64,000 bases of DNA from contig JABDHD010000006.1 of NCBI GenBank assembly GCA_013285685.1, positions 1 to 64,000 on the forward strand, read 5' to 3'. Origin of the DNA: Bacteroidota bacterium. Its GTDB lineage: Bacteria > Bacteroidota > Bacteroidia > Sphingobacteriales > Sphingobacteriaceae. A program made the position numbers and the translations under genes. Within the stretch, counting starts at the first letter, position 1. Every line of letters starts with the position of its first letter. The notes under the pieces were generated by a model. The model was not told where the DNA came from and ran no database searches. It saw only the letters and a program-made list of their open reading frames with translations. Positions 27,176 through 35,763 of the stretch are shown in pieces.

Positions 27176-27244
27176 GGCTTAAATATGGGGAAATATTTTT
27201 AATTCGCCGCGCGACTGGCAAACATGCGCCAGTCATCTGAGGAA

Positions 27245-29218
27245 CTAATAGCTCAACAATTTCCGCATCGCATCTTCCACCCGCGACTTCGCCAAAAACT
27301 GGTCCTCCAGCGCTTTGTTCATCGGTATAGCGGTATCCAGGCTGGCGCAGCGCATCACCGGGGCATCCAGGCTGCTGAAGCAATGTTCGGACAGGTGGGC
27401 GGCAATCTCCGCGCCGAAACCACAGCACAGCGTATCCTCGTGCAGTACCAGCACACGGCCGGTTTTTTTGGCGCTTTGCTCAACAGCTTCTTTGTCCCAG
27501 GGCTGCAGGCTGCGGAGGTCGATGATCTCGACAGACAGGTCGGGATGTTTGGCGGCATAGGCCAGTGCCCAGTGCACACCCAGGCCATAGGTGATAATAC
27601 TGGCCAGATAACCCTCCTGCACCACCCGCGCCTTGCCGATCTCCACATAATAATCGCCTTCCGGCACGTCGCCGCTGTTGCTGCGGTACAGGTATTTATG
27701 CTCAAAATACATTACGGGGTTGGGGTCGTCAATAGCGGACATCAGCAGACCCTTGGCATCATCGGGGAAGGCCGGGTAAACCACTTTTAGCCCCGGCGTT
27801 TTGGTAAACCAGGCCTCGTTGCTTTGCGAGTGGAATGGCCCCGCCCCCGTGCCCGCGCCCGTAGGCATGCGCAGCACCACATCAACCGGCTGCTCCCAGC
27901 GGTAATAGGTTTTGGCCAGGTTGTTCACCACCTGGTTAAAGCCGCTGCTCACAAAATCGGCAAACTGCATTTCCATCACCGCCTTGTAGCCGTTCAGCGC
28001 CAAACCCATCGCCGCACCCACAATGGCCGACTCGCAAATGGGGGTATTCCTCACGCGCGCCTTGCCAAATTCTTCCACAAAACCCCGCGTAATTTTAAAG
28101 GCGCCGCCGTATTCGGCAATGTCCTGGCCCATGATCACCAGGTTTTCAAACTTGCGCATGCTTTGGCGCAGGCCGTCGCTGATGGCATCGATGTAGCGGA
28201 GGGTTGAAAGGTTGGCCCCGATAGCTATCGGGGGTTTGTGGGGTTTGTACATGTCGGCAACCTCCGTTTCAACATTGGGGATGATATCGGGCTCGCTGAA
28301 AACTTTTTCTATCTCCGATTCGATCAGCGCCGAAAACTCCTTGCGCATCTGCGGCAGCCACTCGGGGCGCAGTACTTTTTCGTCAAGCAAATATTGCTCA
28401 AAGTTGGTAAGCGGGTCTTTCTCCTTCCAAAAATCGAACAAATATTGCGGTACATATTTGGTGCCCGATGCTTCTTCGTGACCCCGCATGCGGAAAGTCA
28501 TGCACTCCACCAATACCGGTCTTGGTTTTTGGCGCATGCTGGTCGCAAACTCATGAATGGTATGGTAAACTTCCAGCACATTATTGCCGTCTATCCGCCG
28601 GCCCTCCATGCCATACCCGATGGCTTTATCGGCCAGCTGCCGGGCTTTGTATTGCTCATTTACCGGGGTAGACAGCCCGTAGCCGTTATTCTCTATCAAA
28701 AATATCACCGGCAAATTCCACACGGCGGCCACGTTAAGCGCCTCGTGGAAATCGCCCTCGCTCGTAGCGCCCTCGCCGGTAAATACCAGCGTTGCTTTAT
28801 TGCGGTTGCTTAGTACATCCGCCAGTGCGATACCGTCTGCCAAAGCCATTTGCGGGCCCAGGTGCGAGATCATCCCGATAATTTTATATTCCTGCGTGCC
28901 GAAATGAAAGGAACGGTCGCGGCCTTTGGTAAAGCCGGATGCTTTGCCCTGCCACTGCGCCATCAATTTTGACAGCGGGATGTCCCGTGCGGTAAAAACG
29001 CCCAAATTGCGGTGCATGGGCAGGATATATTCATCATTGTTCATGGCCAGGGTGCTGCCGATGGCGATAGCCTCCTGCCCGATGCCCGAAAACCACTTGC
29101 CAATGCGCCCCTGCCGCAGCAGGATAAGCATTTTCTCCTCGATCATCCGCGGCCAAAGCAGTCGCGAATAAAAATCGATAAGCTGGTTGTTGCTGAGGTT
29201 TTTTCGGTCGAAAATCAT
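27245..29218 (-). CDS. 2-oxoacid dehydrogenase E1, alpha-beta fusion (branched-chain type)
   Basis: A 657-residue fusion of E1 alpha (~1-320) and E1 beta (~330-657), the TPP-dependent decarboxylase of a 2-oxoacid dehydrogenase complex, most like branched-chain 2-oxoisovalerate dehydrogenase. Alpha carries GEGATSEGDFHEALN with a downstream ENNGYGLS (TPP motif) and RMRGHEEASG; beta carries NLVIMGQDIAEYGGAF, EMQFADF, MPTGAGTGAGPFHSQSNE and HEDTLCCGFGAEIAAHL. Fused E1 proteins of this length are usual in Bacteroidota. E2 and E3 are not encoded nearby. A 16-bp palindrome also found elsewhere in the window lies inside the gene at 28217-28232 (coding PIAIG). Confidence 0.92.
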   Translation of the reverse strand: MIFDRKNLSNNQLIDFYSRLLWPRMIEEKMLILLRQGRIGKWFSGIGQEAIAIGSTLAMNNDEYILPMHRNLGVFTARDIPLSKLMAQWQGKASGFTKGRDRSFHFGTQEYKIIGMISHLGPQMALADGIALADVLSNRNKATLVFTGEGATSEGDFHEALNVAAVWNLPVIFLIENNGYGLSTPVNEQYKARQLADKAIGYGMEGRRIDGNNVLEVYHTIHEFATSMRQKPRPVLVECMTFRMRGHEEASGTKYVPQYLFDFWKEKDPLTNFEQYLLDEKVLRPEWLPQMRKEFSALIESEIEKVFSEPDIIPNVETEVADMYKPHKPPIAIGANLSTLRYIDAISDGLRQSMRKFENLVIMGQDIAEYGGAFKITRGFVEEFGKARVRNTPICESAIVGAAMGLALNGYKAVMEMQFADFVSSGFNQVVNNLAKTYYRWEQPVDVVLRMPTGAGTGAGPFHSQSNEAWFTKTPGLKVVYPAFPDDAKGLLMSAIDDPNPVMYFEHKYLYRSNSGDVPEGDYYVEIGKARVVQEGYLASIITYGLGVHWALAYAAKHPDLSVEIIDLRSLQPWDKEAVEQSAKKTGRVLVLHEDTLCCGFGAEIAAHLSEHCFSSLDAPVMRCASLDTAIPMNKALEDQFLAKSRVEDAMRKLLSY

Positions 29219-29320
29219 CAGACAAAACTACATATTTGGTTCATTAGTTCACTCCCTCATGTGCGGGATTAGTTTATTAGTGAATAGTTTGGTGAGGTTT
29301 TTCAAAAAGCGGCGGCTTGT

Positions 29321-29459
29321 GCGATTCCCCTTTTGAGAGGAGTGGAGGGGTGTGTTTCTCAGCGCAAGTGAACAGATTCGGACATCCTTGAGCTAGCTGG
29401 ATAAATTCTTAACACGAATGACACACCCCTGCCCCTCTCAAGAGGGGAATCCAACGCGC
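29321..29459. repeat. Inverted-repeat (MITE-like) element, copy A
   Basis: A 139-bp element whose left arm (GCGATTCCCC..., through GAGGGGTGTGT) is the near reverse complement of its right arm (ACACACCCCTG... to CCAACGCGC), about 35 bp each, around a non-palindromic centre. A close copy follows 205 bp downstream (29526-29663). Such a fold can form one long stem with a ~65-base loop. Confidence 0.85.
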
Positions 29460-29525
29460 AGTCCCGATTCCAGGCGCTCGTAGCGACTATAGTTTGCGGC
29501 GGCTTTCTAAAAAGCGGCGGCCCGT

Positions 29526-29663
29526 GCGATTCCCCTCTTGAGAGGAGTGGAGGGGTGTGTTTCTCCGCGTGGGAAATGGATTCGGACATCCATGAACTAT
29601 CGGGATAAATTCTTAACACGAATGACACACCCCTGCCCCTCTCAAGAGGGGAGCCCAACGCGC
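29526..29663. repeat. Inverted-repeat (MITE-like) element, copy B
   Basis: Second copy of the element at 29321-29459, same orientation, with the arms well conserved and the central part more diverged (shared GATTCGGACATCC and ATAAATTCTTAACACGAATG). Preserved arms with a drifting centre suggest selection on, or mobilisation via, the terminal inverted repeats. Confidence 0.85.
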
Positions 29664-29879
29664 ATGGCCGAAAAAAAAGCTTTTGGGAGTTGCTTTAAAT
29701 GATCCCTTTGTAAAAAATCTATTAAAAAGACACATTACCCATTCCTTTCGTTTACTTTTAAACAAATTGATAACTTGCGGCTGAAAATAGCTCATGGCCG
29801 GCCGGCAATAGATAACCCGCCATCCACAATGACCGATAAGTACGGGCGAATAGCATTCGCACCAATGACAAAACAACCA

Positions 29880-30737
29880 ATGACAAAAAGAAAGATACCC
29901 CTGCTTATATTGATCCTCGGCGCAGTGATGGCCATATCCGCCACGCACGATTACTTTTTAATGCCCGAAAGCTTTTTTTTGCACAAAGGCGATAAGCTGA
30001 TCCTGCATATGGTGGAAGGCGACCAGTTTACCAAGCAAAGCGAAGTGGGCTTTCATAGTGGCAAGGTGCTCTCGTTCTCGTTGCTGTCCGGCAAGAAAAA
30101 AATAGACCTGACCAGCCTTGCCCGCGACTCAAACGCTATGCTGCTTGACTATCCCCTGGAAAATGCAGGCCAGAACCTTATTTCCGTAACTACCGGGGTT
30201 GATCACAGCAATTCCTCGCGCGACGCTTATTCCGATTTTTTAAATACCCTGGGTTACGATAAGCTGGCCGACAAGGTAAAAACCGGGAACCAGTTTAGGG
30301 TGAAAGAAAAATACGCGCGGTATATGAAAACGCTGTTTTCGGTAGAGAATCATGACGGCCATGAATATGATAAGGTATTGAACGAGGCCAGCGAGATTGT
30401 GTTAAAGGATAACCCCTACAGCAAGCGGTATGGCGAGGACCTGGTGGCGCAGCTGTTATTCAAGGGCAAGCCGGCCAAAGGCGAGCAGGTTTTCCTGTAT
30501 ATTAAATCACTGGGCGGGAATGTTTACACGCAAAACTATACGACCGACGATAAAGGCGAGATAACCCTTACCATGAGCCGCGAAGGTATCTACATGCTCC
30601 GCAACGTACACGTTGAACCAACCACGGATAAGGACGCCGACTACGTGAGCTGGTGGACCACCTACACTTTCTCCTTCAGCAGTTCAGACGAAGTGCTAAA
30701 CTCCTACAAGCAATTTGGGTTTGGGGATGTTCATTGA
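29880..30737 (+). CDS. DUF4198 domain-containing exported protein
   Basis: A 285-residue protein with an N-terminal signal/anchor (MTKRKIPLLILILGAVMAISATHDYFLMPESFFLHKGDKL). The early H-D-(Y/F)-LMPE motif and the late Ig-like C-terminal region (GEQVFLYIKSLGG, TDDKGEITLTMSREGIYMLRNVHVEP) fit DUF4198, a periplasmic family related to nickel/cobalt uptake partners. Start chosen at the Met beginning the signal sequence; Met codons at 29775, 29829 and 29865 are in frame. No metal transporter gene is adjacent. Confidence 0.8.
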   Translation: MTKRKIPLLILILGAVMAISATHDYFLMPESFFLHKGDKLILHMVEGDQFTKQSEVGFHSGKVLSFSLLSGKKKIDLTSLARDSNAMLLDYPLENAGQNLISVTTGVDHSNSSRDAYSDFLNTLGYDKLADKVKTGNQFRVKEKYARYMKTLFSVENHDGHEYDKVLNEASEIVLKDNPYSKRYGEDLVAQLLFKGKPAKGEQVFLYIKSLGGNVYTQNYTTDDKGEITLTMSREGIYMLRNVHVEPTTDKDADYVSWWTTYTFSFSSSDEVLNSYKQFGFGDVH

Positions 30738-30739
30738 TT

Positions 30740-30818
30740 GATTTCGGATTTTCAATTTCGGAATTATTTGATTTTATATTTCTTTAAATCCGAAATCGTA
30801 ATTCCGAAATCCGAAATT
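30740..30818. terminator. Long hairpin between convergent genes
   Basis: GATTTCGGATTTTCAATTTC on the left pairs with GAAATCG...TTCCGAAATCCGAAAT on the right across an AT-rich loop. It fills the gap between the convergent DUF4198 and LutB-like genes and even overlaps the latter's stop, so a bidirectional terminator is the simplest reading. Confidence 0.55.
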
Positions 30819-32199
30819 ACTTAAAATCATTCCGCTCCATCCATTCCTGGCTGAATGATTTTGGCGCTACGGTTGGCATCTCCCGGTAATGGCCCCAGGT
30901 TTTTTTGAAGAATTTTTTAAGCAGGAAGTTTTTTGTTTTGCCGCTGAAAAAGTCCATCCACTTACGTTTTAACATTCCCTTTTTCCAGGCGGACCAGCCC
31001 CATTTTTCTTTGGCGGTAACCAATTGCTCATTCACGGCGTCGCGGCGGTTTAGCAGCAGCATTTTATGTATGTCGATCTTTACGGGGCAAACCTCGGTGC
31101 ATTTGCCGCACAGGCTGGAGGCGTAGCTCAGGTGTTTAAACTCGGCCATGCCATTCATGTGCGGCGTGATGATCGAGCCGATGGGGCCGCTGTAGGTGGT
31201 TTCGTAACTATGCCCGCCAATATTTTTGTAAACCGGGCAGGCATTTAAACAAGCGCCGCAGCGGATGCAGTATAAAGCCTGGCGCTGTTCTTTTTGGGCC
31301 AGCAGGTTCGTGCGGCCGTTGTCCAGCAAAACCACGTACATTTCCTCCGGGCCATCGGTTTCTCCCGGCTTGCGCGGGCCGCTTAAAATGGTGTTGTAAA
31401 CGGTTATATTTTGCCCTGTTCCGTGGGTTGCCAGCATGGGCCAAAAAACGTCAAGATCAGCCAGCGACGGGATCAGCTTTTCAATGCCCACCACCGCAAT
31501 ATGGATTTTTGGGAACGAAGTGCTCAGCCGTGCATTGCCTTCATTCTCGCTGATGGCGATGCTGCCGGTGTCGGCAATCAAAAAGTTGGCGCCGGTAATG
31601 CCCACGTCGGCATGTACATATTTATCGCGCAGCAGTTCGCGGGCTTTTTGGGTAAGCTGCTCGGGCGTAGCATCTAAGGGCGATCCGAAACGCTCGTTAA
31701 ATAGTTTGGCAATGTCTTCTTTGGACAGATGCATCGCCGGCGTAACAATATGATACGGTTTTTGGCCAAGCAGTTGTACGATGTATTCGCCCAGGTCGGT
31801 CTCCAGGGATTCGATGTGATGATGCTCCAAAAACTCGTTCAGCTCAATCTCCTCGGTCACCATGGATTTGGATTTGACTACCGTTTTGGCGCCGGCTTTT
31901 TTCAGGATGTTCAGGATCTCCCGGTTGGCTTCGGCCGCATCATTGGCCCAGATCACCTTGCCTCCGCGTTTTTGAAAGTTCGATTCAAACTCCGGCAACA
32001 GCTTGTCCAGGTTCTCCATCACCCGCCATTTGATCACATGCTGCCTGCGTTTGGCGTTCTCCAGGTTCACCATGCGCGACAAACCACGCTCAACCGCCGC
32101 ATCGTACTTGCCGATGTTGTAGTTGATGATGCGCCGGTGTTTGGCGTCAAATGCCTTTTCTTCGGCGGCGACGAGGAATTCTTCTGAAGCGTTTCCCAT
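30817..32199 (-). CDS. lutB: LutB-like lactate utilization iron-sulfur protein (LUD + 4Fe-4S)
   Basis: A 460-residue protein of the LutB/YkgF family, part of the LutABC L-lactate oxidation complex in other bacteria. The N-terminal LUD domain includes KVIWANDAAEANREIL and VTGANFLIADTGSIAI-ENEGNARLS. Two 4Fe-4S sites follow: CIRCGACLNACPVY and CGKCTEVCPVKID, then a helical tail. lutA and lutC are not adjacent here, so the complex would need distant partners. The start is MGNASEEF (32197-32199); a longer frame to 32298 overlaps the dual-OB gene. Confidence 0.88.
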   Translation of the reverse strand: MGNASEEFLVAAEEKAFDAKHRRIINYNIGKYDAAVERGLSRMVNLENAKRRQHVIKWRVMENLDKLLPEFESNFQKRGGKVIWANDAAEANREILNILKKAGAKTVVKSKSMVTEEIELNEFLEHHHIESLETDLGEYIVQLLGQKPYHIVTPAMHLSKEDIAKLFNERFGSPLDATPEQLTQKARELLRDKYVHADVGITGANFLIADTGSIAISENEGNARLSTSFPKIHIAVVGIEKLIPSLADLDVFWPMLATHGTGQNITVYNTILSGPRKPGETDGPEEMYVVLLDNGRTNLLAQKEQRQALYCIRCGACLNACPVYKNIGGHSYETTYSGPIGSIITPHMNGMAEFKHLSYASSLCGKCTEVCPVKIDIHKMLLLNRRDAVNEQLVTAKEKWGWSAWKKGMLKRKWMDFFSGKTKNFLLKKFFKKTWGHYREMPTVAPKSFSQEWMERNDFK

Positions 32200-32242
32200 T
32201 TTAGTAGAAGTATATGTATTTAATCTGCGGTCAATAGGGACG

Positions 32243-32860
32243 CTACAGGTCGTACCATCCCGACAGCTGTAAAAAACACCGTTCTTCAGCGTTTTCATTT
32301 TGTTTCCACCAACGAGCGAGCGAAACCCTAATCAAAGTTCCCGCTGGGATAGTATCTATTGGATCTTCGAATCCGACGAATTTTAAACTTCTCCAACCAT
32401 TTTGGCTCGGATATCTATATCTTATCCCGTTATAATCATTTCTGGTTAAATTTCTGTCTGAAATCCAAAAACCTACACTATGCTCCGGAATGTGACTTCG
32501 ATCAATGTAACCACTACCACTGCTCGTAAATTGAATCAATCCATCAAAAAGATTATCAGGTGTTCCGCGCCAAATAGGGATATTTTTTTGCCTAATAAAA
32601 TTTGAGATTTGTACTTCCTCTTTGATCGTTCCGATTAAGTTTTTTTTAGTTACTAAAACGTCTTCAACGTGGGGTGGGACGTTATTCTGACGTTCAACAA
32701 ATTCGATATCCCAAACTTGTTTTGGATTAATTTCCGTATTCTCAGGTTGATTTTCCCCGTTGGATGTCAATAGGCGAACATATCTTCCCAGTCCGGTTAT
32801 ACCCCCAATACAACAATGACCCCCATTCATATGGGTTTTGGAAAGAATGAGGACCTCCAT
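32243..32860 (-). CDS. Dual OB-fold domain protein, partner of DUF488 genes
   Basis: A 205-residue protein recognised as the 'dual OB domain' type that often accompanies DUF488: MEVLILSKTHMNGGHCCIGGI, then YVRLLTSNGENQ, WDIEFVERQNNVPPHVEDVLV, and a second half ending RVSLARWWKQNENAEERCFLQLSGWYDL. OB folds suggest nucleic-acid or nucleotide binding, but no role is proven. It starts 1 bp from the end of the second DUF488 gene, making a three-gene operon. The cassette is visibly AT-richer than its neighbours, a sign of transfer. Confidence 0.72.
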   Translation of the reverse strand: MEVLILSKTHMNGGHCCIGGITGLGRYVRLLTSNGENQPENTEINPKQVWDIEFVERQNNVPPHVEDVLVTKKNLIGTIKEEVQISNFIRQKNIPIWRGTPDNLFDGLIQFTSSGSGYIDRSHIPEHSVGFWISDRNLTRNDYNGIRYRYPSQNGWRSLKFVGFEDPIDTIPAGTLIRVSLARWWKQNENAEERCFLQLSGWYDL

Positions 32861-32861
32861 A

Positions 32862-33341
32862 TTACAGATGGGTGATTTTATAATTATAAGTACTCATTAA
32901 TTTTTCTGTGACGATTGATCTATGACAGGCTTCAGGGTGTTCTTCAACACAAAAAAAAGCAATTTTATTTGCATTTGCTTGGTCAAGTTGGTCAAAAAAA
33001 ACATCAAAATTAAAGTTCTTTAAGATGCGATTTTTATATTCGATAACGAAGACTTTTCCTAATTCAGTTCTTTCACTCTTTAATTCTCCTTTTTCCAAAT
33101 CAATTTCCTTTTGTAAAGTTCTAATATCACTTGTGGGAGCTAAATCTTGAACATAACCATATCTAATGTCAAGATCATTCAATTTATTTTGGAGCCTATT
33201 ACTATTTACAAATGCATATTTAGATCCCCGTACACCCCTTCGTTGTCTTATATCACAAAATGTATCTATATTGTTTTTTAAAAGTTTATCAAAAAACTCT
33301 TTTTCGGTCGAATTGTAAACTCCGATACTAAAAAATTCCAT
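32862..33341 (-). CDS. DUF488 family protein (second copy, divergent)
   Basis: A 159-residue DUF488 protein: FSIGVYNSTEKEFFDKLL, then FCDIRQRRGVRGSKYAFVNSNRLQ, and the C-terminal cysteine-histidine signature AFFCVEEHPEACHRSIVTEKL. Compared with its upstream neighbour the N-terminal GHGSR is replaced by GVYNS, so it is a diverged paralogue that may form a heteromer with it. The upstream gene ends 2 bp before this one starts. Confidence 0.82.
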   Translation of the reverse strand: MEFFSIGVYNSTEKEFFDKLLKNNIDTFCDIRQRRGVRGSKYAFVNSNRLQNKLNDLDIRYGYVQDLAPTSDIRTLQKEIDLEKGELKSERTELGKVFVIEYKNRILKNFNFDVFFDQLDQANANKIAFFCVEEHPEACHRSIVTEKLMSTYNYKITHL

Positions 33342-33343
33342 AG

Positions 33344-33898
33344 TTAAAGGTAGGCTTTTCTTGATGTAACGTTAATTGGGTTCCCAAATAAATCAATTTC
33401 GGACAATCCCTTGTTTAGCTCATTTATAACAATAGTCTGGTCTTTTAACTTGTCATTTTCATCAATATGCTTTATTATGATATGGTCATTTTCAAGAACT
33501 CGGCCAATCAGTTTGCTTCTATGACAATCGCAAGGATTACTTTCGCTACACATAATAACGACTTTAATATCTTTTTTATACGCCGTTTTTAGCCGATCTA
33601 TTCCGTTTATAAAAAATGCTTTACTTTTAACTTTTTCATAGTCAACTTTTCCTTCATAATCATAACAAGATTTATCTTTTGGCCTTCCGCCCAAATTTTC
33701 GCCCATAAAAACATACTTAATCTGGTTTCTCTCTAAAGTAAATTGTAATTCATTTTGATTGTATTGAGGATTAAATTTCGAAAAAGGAAGTGATCTGACA
33801 TCAATAAGGTATTCAATACCAAAATTCTTAAGTATTTGTAGAAAATCATCTATCCTTCTACTCCCATGTCCAATGGTATAAAGCAACTTTTGATTCAT
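33344..33898 (-). CDS. DUF488 family protein (first copy, canonical)
   Basis: A 184-residue DUF488 protein with the standard marks: LYTIGHGSRRIDDFLQIL, YLIDVRSLPFSKFNPQ, FMGENLGGRP, and the C-terminal VVIMCSESNPCDCHRSKLIG, where paired Cys and CHR resemble a metal or active site. It leads the DUF488-DUF488-dual-OB operon. Biochemical activity of the family is not established to my knowledge. The 190 bp upstream are AT-rich and gene-free and should hold the promoter. Confidence 0.85.
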   Translation of the reverse strand: MNQKLLYTIGHGSRRIDDFLQILKNFGIEYLIDVRSLPFSKFNPQYNQNELQFTLERNQIKYVFMGENLGGRPKDKSCYDYEGKVDYEKVKSKAFFINGIDRLKTAYKKDIKVVIMCSESNPCDCHRSKLIGRVLENDHIIIKHIDENDKLKDQTIVINELNKGLSEIDLFGNPINVTSRKAYL

Positions 33899-34092
33899 AT
33901 CATAAAATTAATCTAAATAATCTTCGCTATCAACATCAATTAGTTATCGAATAAAATAATCTTTATCAACTTGTTGTTAGTCGTATTAATAAACAGAATT
34001 CGCTTTATTTTATTACTTTAAACTACTGTTTTGAAGTAATATTAATTGATAAAGAAGTTATCTAATGGGCGTGATTTCTAAATATTTGTGTC

Positions 34093-34527
34093 TCAACAAG
34101 CAATCTTCTCCACCCTTGTCGCATGCCTTCCGCCTTCAAACGCCGTCGCCAAAAATATCTTAACGATGCTTTTGGCGGTGTCAAACGAAATATGCCGTGC
34201 AGGTAAACATAAAATATTGGCATCGTTATGGCTGCGGGCGCGTTCGGCCAGTTCCTCATTCCAGCAAATGGCTGCGCGGATACCCTGGTGTTTGTTGGCG
34301 GTCATGGCTACCCCGTTTCCGCTGCCGCAGATCAGGATACCAAAATCAAATTCTCCGCTTTCAACACCCGATGCTACCAGGTGGGCAAAATCCGGGTAAT
34401 CGCAGGACTCGCCCGAAAAAGGCCCGAAATCCTTTACCTCATTGCCCGCCAGCGCCTCAATTAAAAGCTGTTTGTACTCAAACCCGGCATGGTCGCCGCC
34501 AAGCGCTATTTTTAGTCCCTGTTTCAT
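34093..34527 (-). CDS. rpiB: Ribose 5-phosphate isomerase B
   Basis: A 144-residue RpiB, interconverting ribose 5-phosphate and ribulose 5-phosphate in the pentose phosphate pathway. Conserved features are IALGGDHAGFEYK at the N-terminus, DYPDFAHLVA, the active-site Cys67 in ILICGSGNG, GIRAAICWN and H100 in RSHNDANIL. It is downstream of tatC on the same strand with a ~125-bp gap containing a CAATTTGAAAAT-type inverted repeat (34533-34610). Confidence 0.95.
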   Translation of the reverse strand: MKQGLKIALGGDHAGFEYKQLLIEALAGNEVKDFGPFSGESCDYPDFAHLVASGVESGEFDFGILICGSGNGVAMTANKHQGIRAAICWNEELAERARSHNDANILCLPARHISFDTAKSIVKIFLATAFEGGRHATRVEKIAC

Positions 34528-34532
34528 AGTGT

Positions 34533-34610
34533 CAATTTGAAAATTCGACGATTTGAAAATTTGAAGATGAAAGCCGCGTCGTTTTAATCATTTCCAAATT
34601 GACACGTTTT
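34533..34610. repeat. CAATTTGAAAAT inverted repeat, copy 1
   Basis: GTGTCAATTTGAAAAT and CGATTTGAAAATTTGAA on the left face CCAAATTGACACG on the right (about 34598-34606). The same GATTTGAAAATTTGAAAA words recur at 37916-37950. It sits between tatC and rpiB and could act as a stem loop in the transcript. Confidence 0.5.
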
Positions 34611-34652
34611 CAAATCATCAGATCATCTGAACATCCAATATTCGCGCATCCA

Positions 34653-35546
34653 TTATGCCAGCCCTTCCGCCTTCTCGCGTTTCAGCCTTCTCCGCTCCAC
34701 AAAGGCAGACACCATAATGCTGAACTCGTAAAGCAGGAACAGCGGCGCTGCTACTACCAACATGGTAAGTGCGTCAGGCGATGGGGTGATGATAGCGGCA
34801 AGCATCAATATCAATATGGTTGCATATCGCCTGGTCCGCCGCATAAATTTTGGCGTGAGGATGTTAAGGCTCGACAGGATATACGCCACCATAGGCAACT
34901 GGAATACTATGCCCGCCAGTAGCGTAAGCCAGGTAACCGACGAAATGTAATTGTCGATATCGAACATGTTAGTAATGACATCGCTCACGTTATAAGTCGC
35001 GAAGAAACGGACGGAAAGCGGTGTAACGATATAGTAACCGAACAACACCCCCAGGAAAAATAAAAACGATGCATAAAACACGAATCCGCTGGCGGCTTTG
35101 CGCTCTTTTTCGTGCAGTGCCGGGCGAATGAAACGCCAAAGCTCAAACAACAGGTAAGGGATGCCCAATATCAGGCCGATCATGATAGAGGTGTTAAGCT
35201 GCAGTGTAAACTGCCCGGCCATCTCGGTATTAATCAGCTTGAAATTGAAGCCGTGAACGCAAAAATCGTCCGGGTTGATAAAGGACAGGAGGCGGTGCAG
35301 CCCGTTCCCCATATTGCACATCATCCGATAAGTCCAGAAATCGGGCTTTGTGGGGGCCAGTATGATGCCATGGAAAATGTCCCTGAAAAAAACGAAAGCA
35401 ACGATGGCAAAAACCAGGACAAAAAGGGCCGTGCGTATAATATGCCAGCGCAGCGCTTCCAGATGCTCGAAAAACGACATCTCGGACTGCATGTTTTTGC
35501 CTTTTTCCCTGATAGAACTAACCAGCTTACTTCCCCAATTTGCCAT
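34653..35546 (-). CDS. tatC: Sec-independent protein translocase subunit TatC
   Basis: TatC recognises twin-arginine signal peptides in the inner membrane. The 297-residue protein has the conserved EMSFFEHLEALRWHI near the N-terminus, LLFELWRFIRPALHEKE, then GYYIVTPLSVRFFATY, and RRYATILILMLAAIITPSPD near the end, with six membrane helices. The insert between helices 1 and 2 (about residues 50-90, CNMGNGLHRLL...DFCVHGFNF) is longer than in E. coli TatC, as is common in Bacteroidota. The Met of MQSEMSFF (residue 19) is a possible alternative start. tatA/B are not adjacent. Confidence 0.94.
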   Translation of the reverse strand: MANWGSKLVSSIREKGKNMQSEMSFFEHLEALRWHIIRTALFVLVFAIVAFVFFRDIFHGIILAPTKPDFWTYRMMCNMGNGLHRLLSFINPDDFCVHGFNFKLINTEMAGQFTLQLNTSIMIGLILGIPYLLFELWRFIRPALHEKERKAASGFVFYASFLFFLGVLFGYYIVTPLSVRFFATYNVSDVITNMFDIDNYISSVTWLTLLAGIVFQLPMVAYILSSLNILTPKFMRRTRRYATILILMLAAIITPSPDALTMLVVAAPLFLLYEFSIMVSAFVERRRLKREKAEGLA

Positions 35547-35620
35547 TTTTTAAAATAAAATACCGGTGTGCGGCACCGGCAAATATAATACGTTCTTCTG
35601 TATAACTATCCGTTTAAGAT

Positions 35621-35736
35621 TTTTACCGCAAAGTGCACAAAGGGAGAAGGCGCAAAGGCCACAAAGTTTTAATAGTTTGTGATTTATTTTCTTCTCTGCG
35701 TTCTCTGCGCCTTCTTAGTGTTCTTTGTGTTAAAAT
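35621..35736. repeat. Inverted-repeat element between accC and tatC
   Basis: Left arm TTTTACCGCAAAGTGCACAA and GGAGAAGGCGCAAAG faces right arm TCTGCGCCTTCTTAGTG, TTCTTTGTGTTAAAA. The arms are ~30 bp and imperfect. The word pattern (cacaaag / ctttgtg) also appears at 50-95. It lies in the tatC-accC gap and does not code. Confidence 0.7.
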
Positions 35737-35763
35737 TAAAGCGTTTCGTCTTCTATCCTTTGT

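Larger units (their letters stand above)
29219..29879. other. Gene-free interval with two copies of an inverted-repeat element
   Basis: The interval between the divergent E1 and DUF4198 genes holds the two elements at 29321-29459 and 29526-29663 and otherwise no coding signal. A minus-strand frame of ~99 codons in it is a translation of the repeat. The 200 bp before the DUF4198 start probably contain its promoter but I see no convincing consensus. Confidence 0.6.

Noticed and set aside
29359-29658. 99-codon minus-strand frame with internal peptide repeat (SPLERGRGVSFVLRIYP)
   Set aside because: It is the translation of the two inverted-repeat elements, without start signal or family.
32200-32298. 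Upstream extension of the LutB-like gene
   Set aside because: It overlaps the end of the dual-OB gene in another frame and adds a non-family peptide; MGNASEEF matches the family start better.
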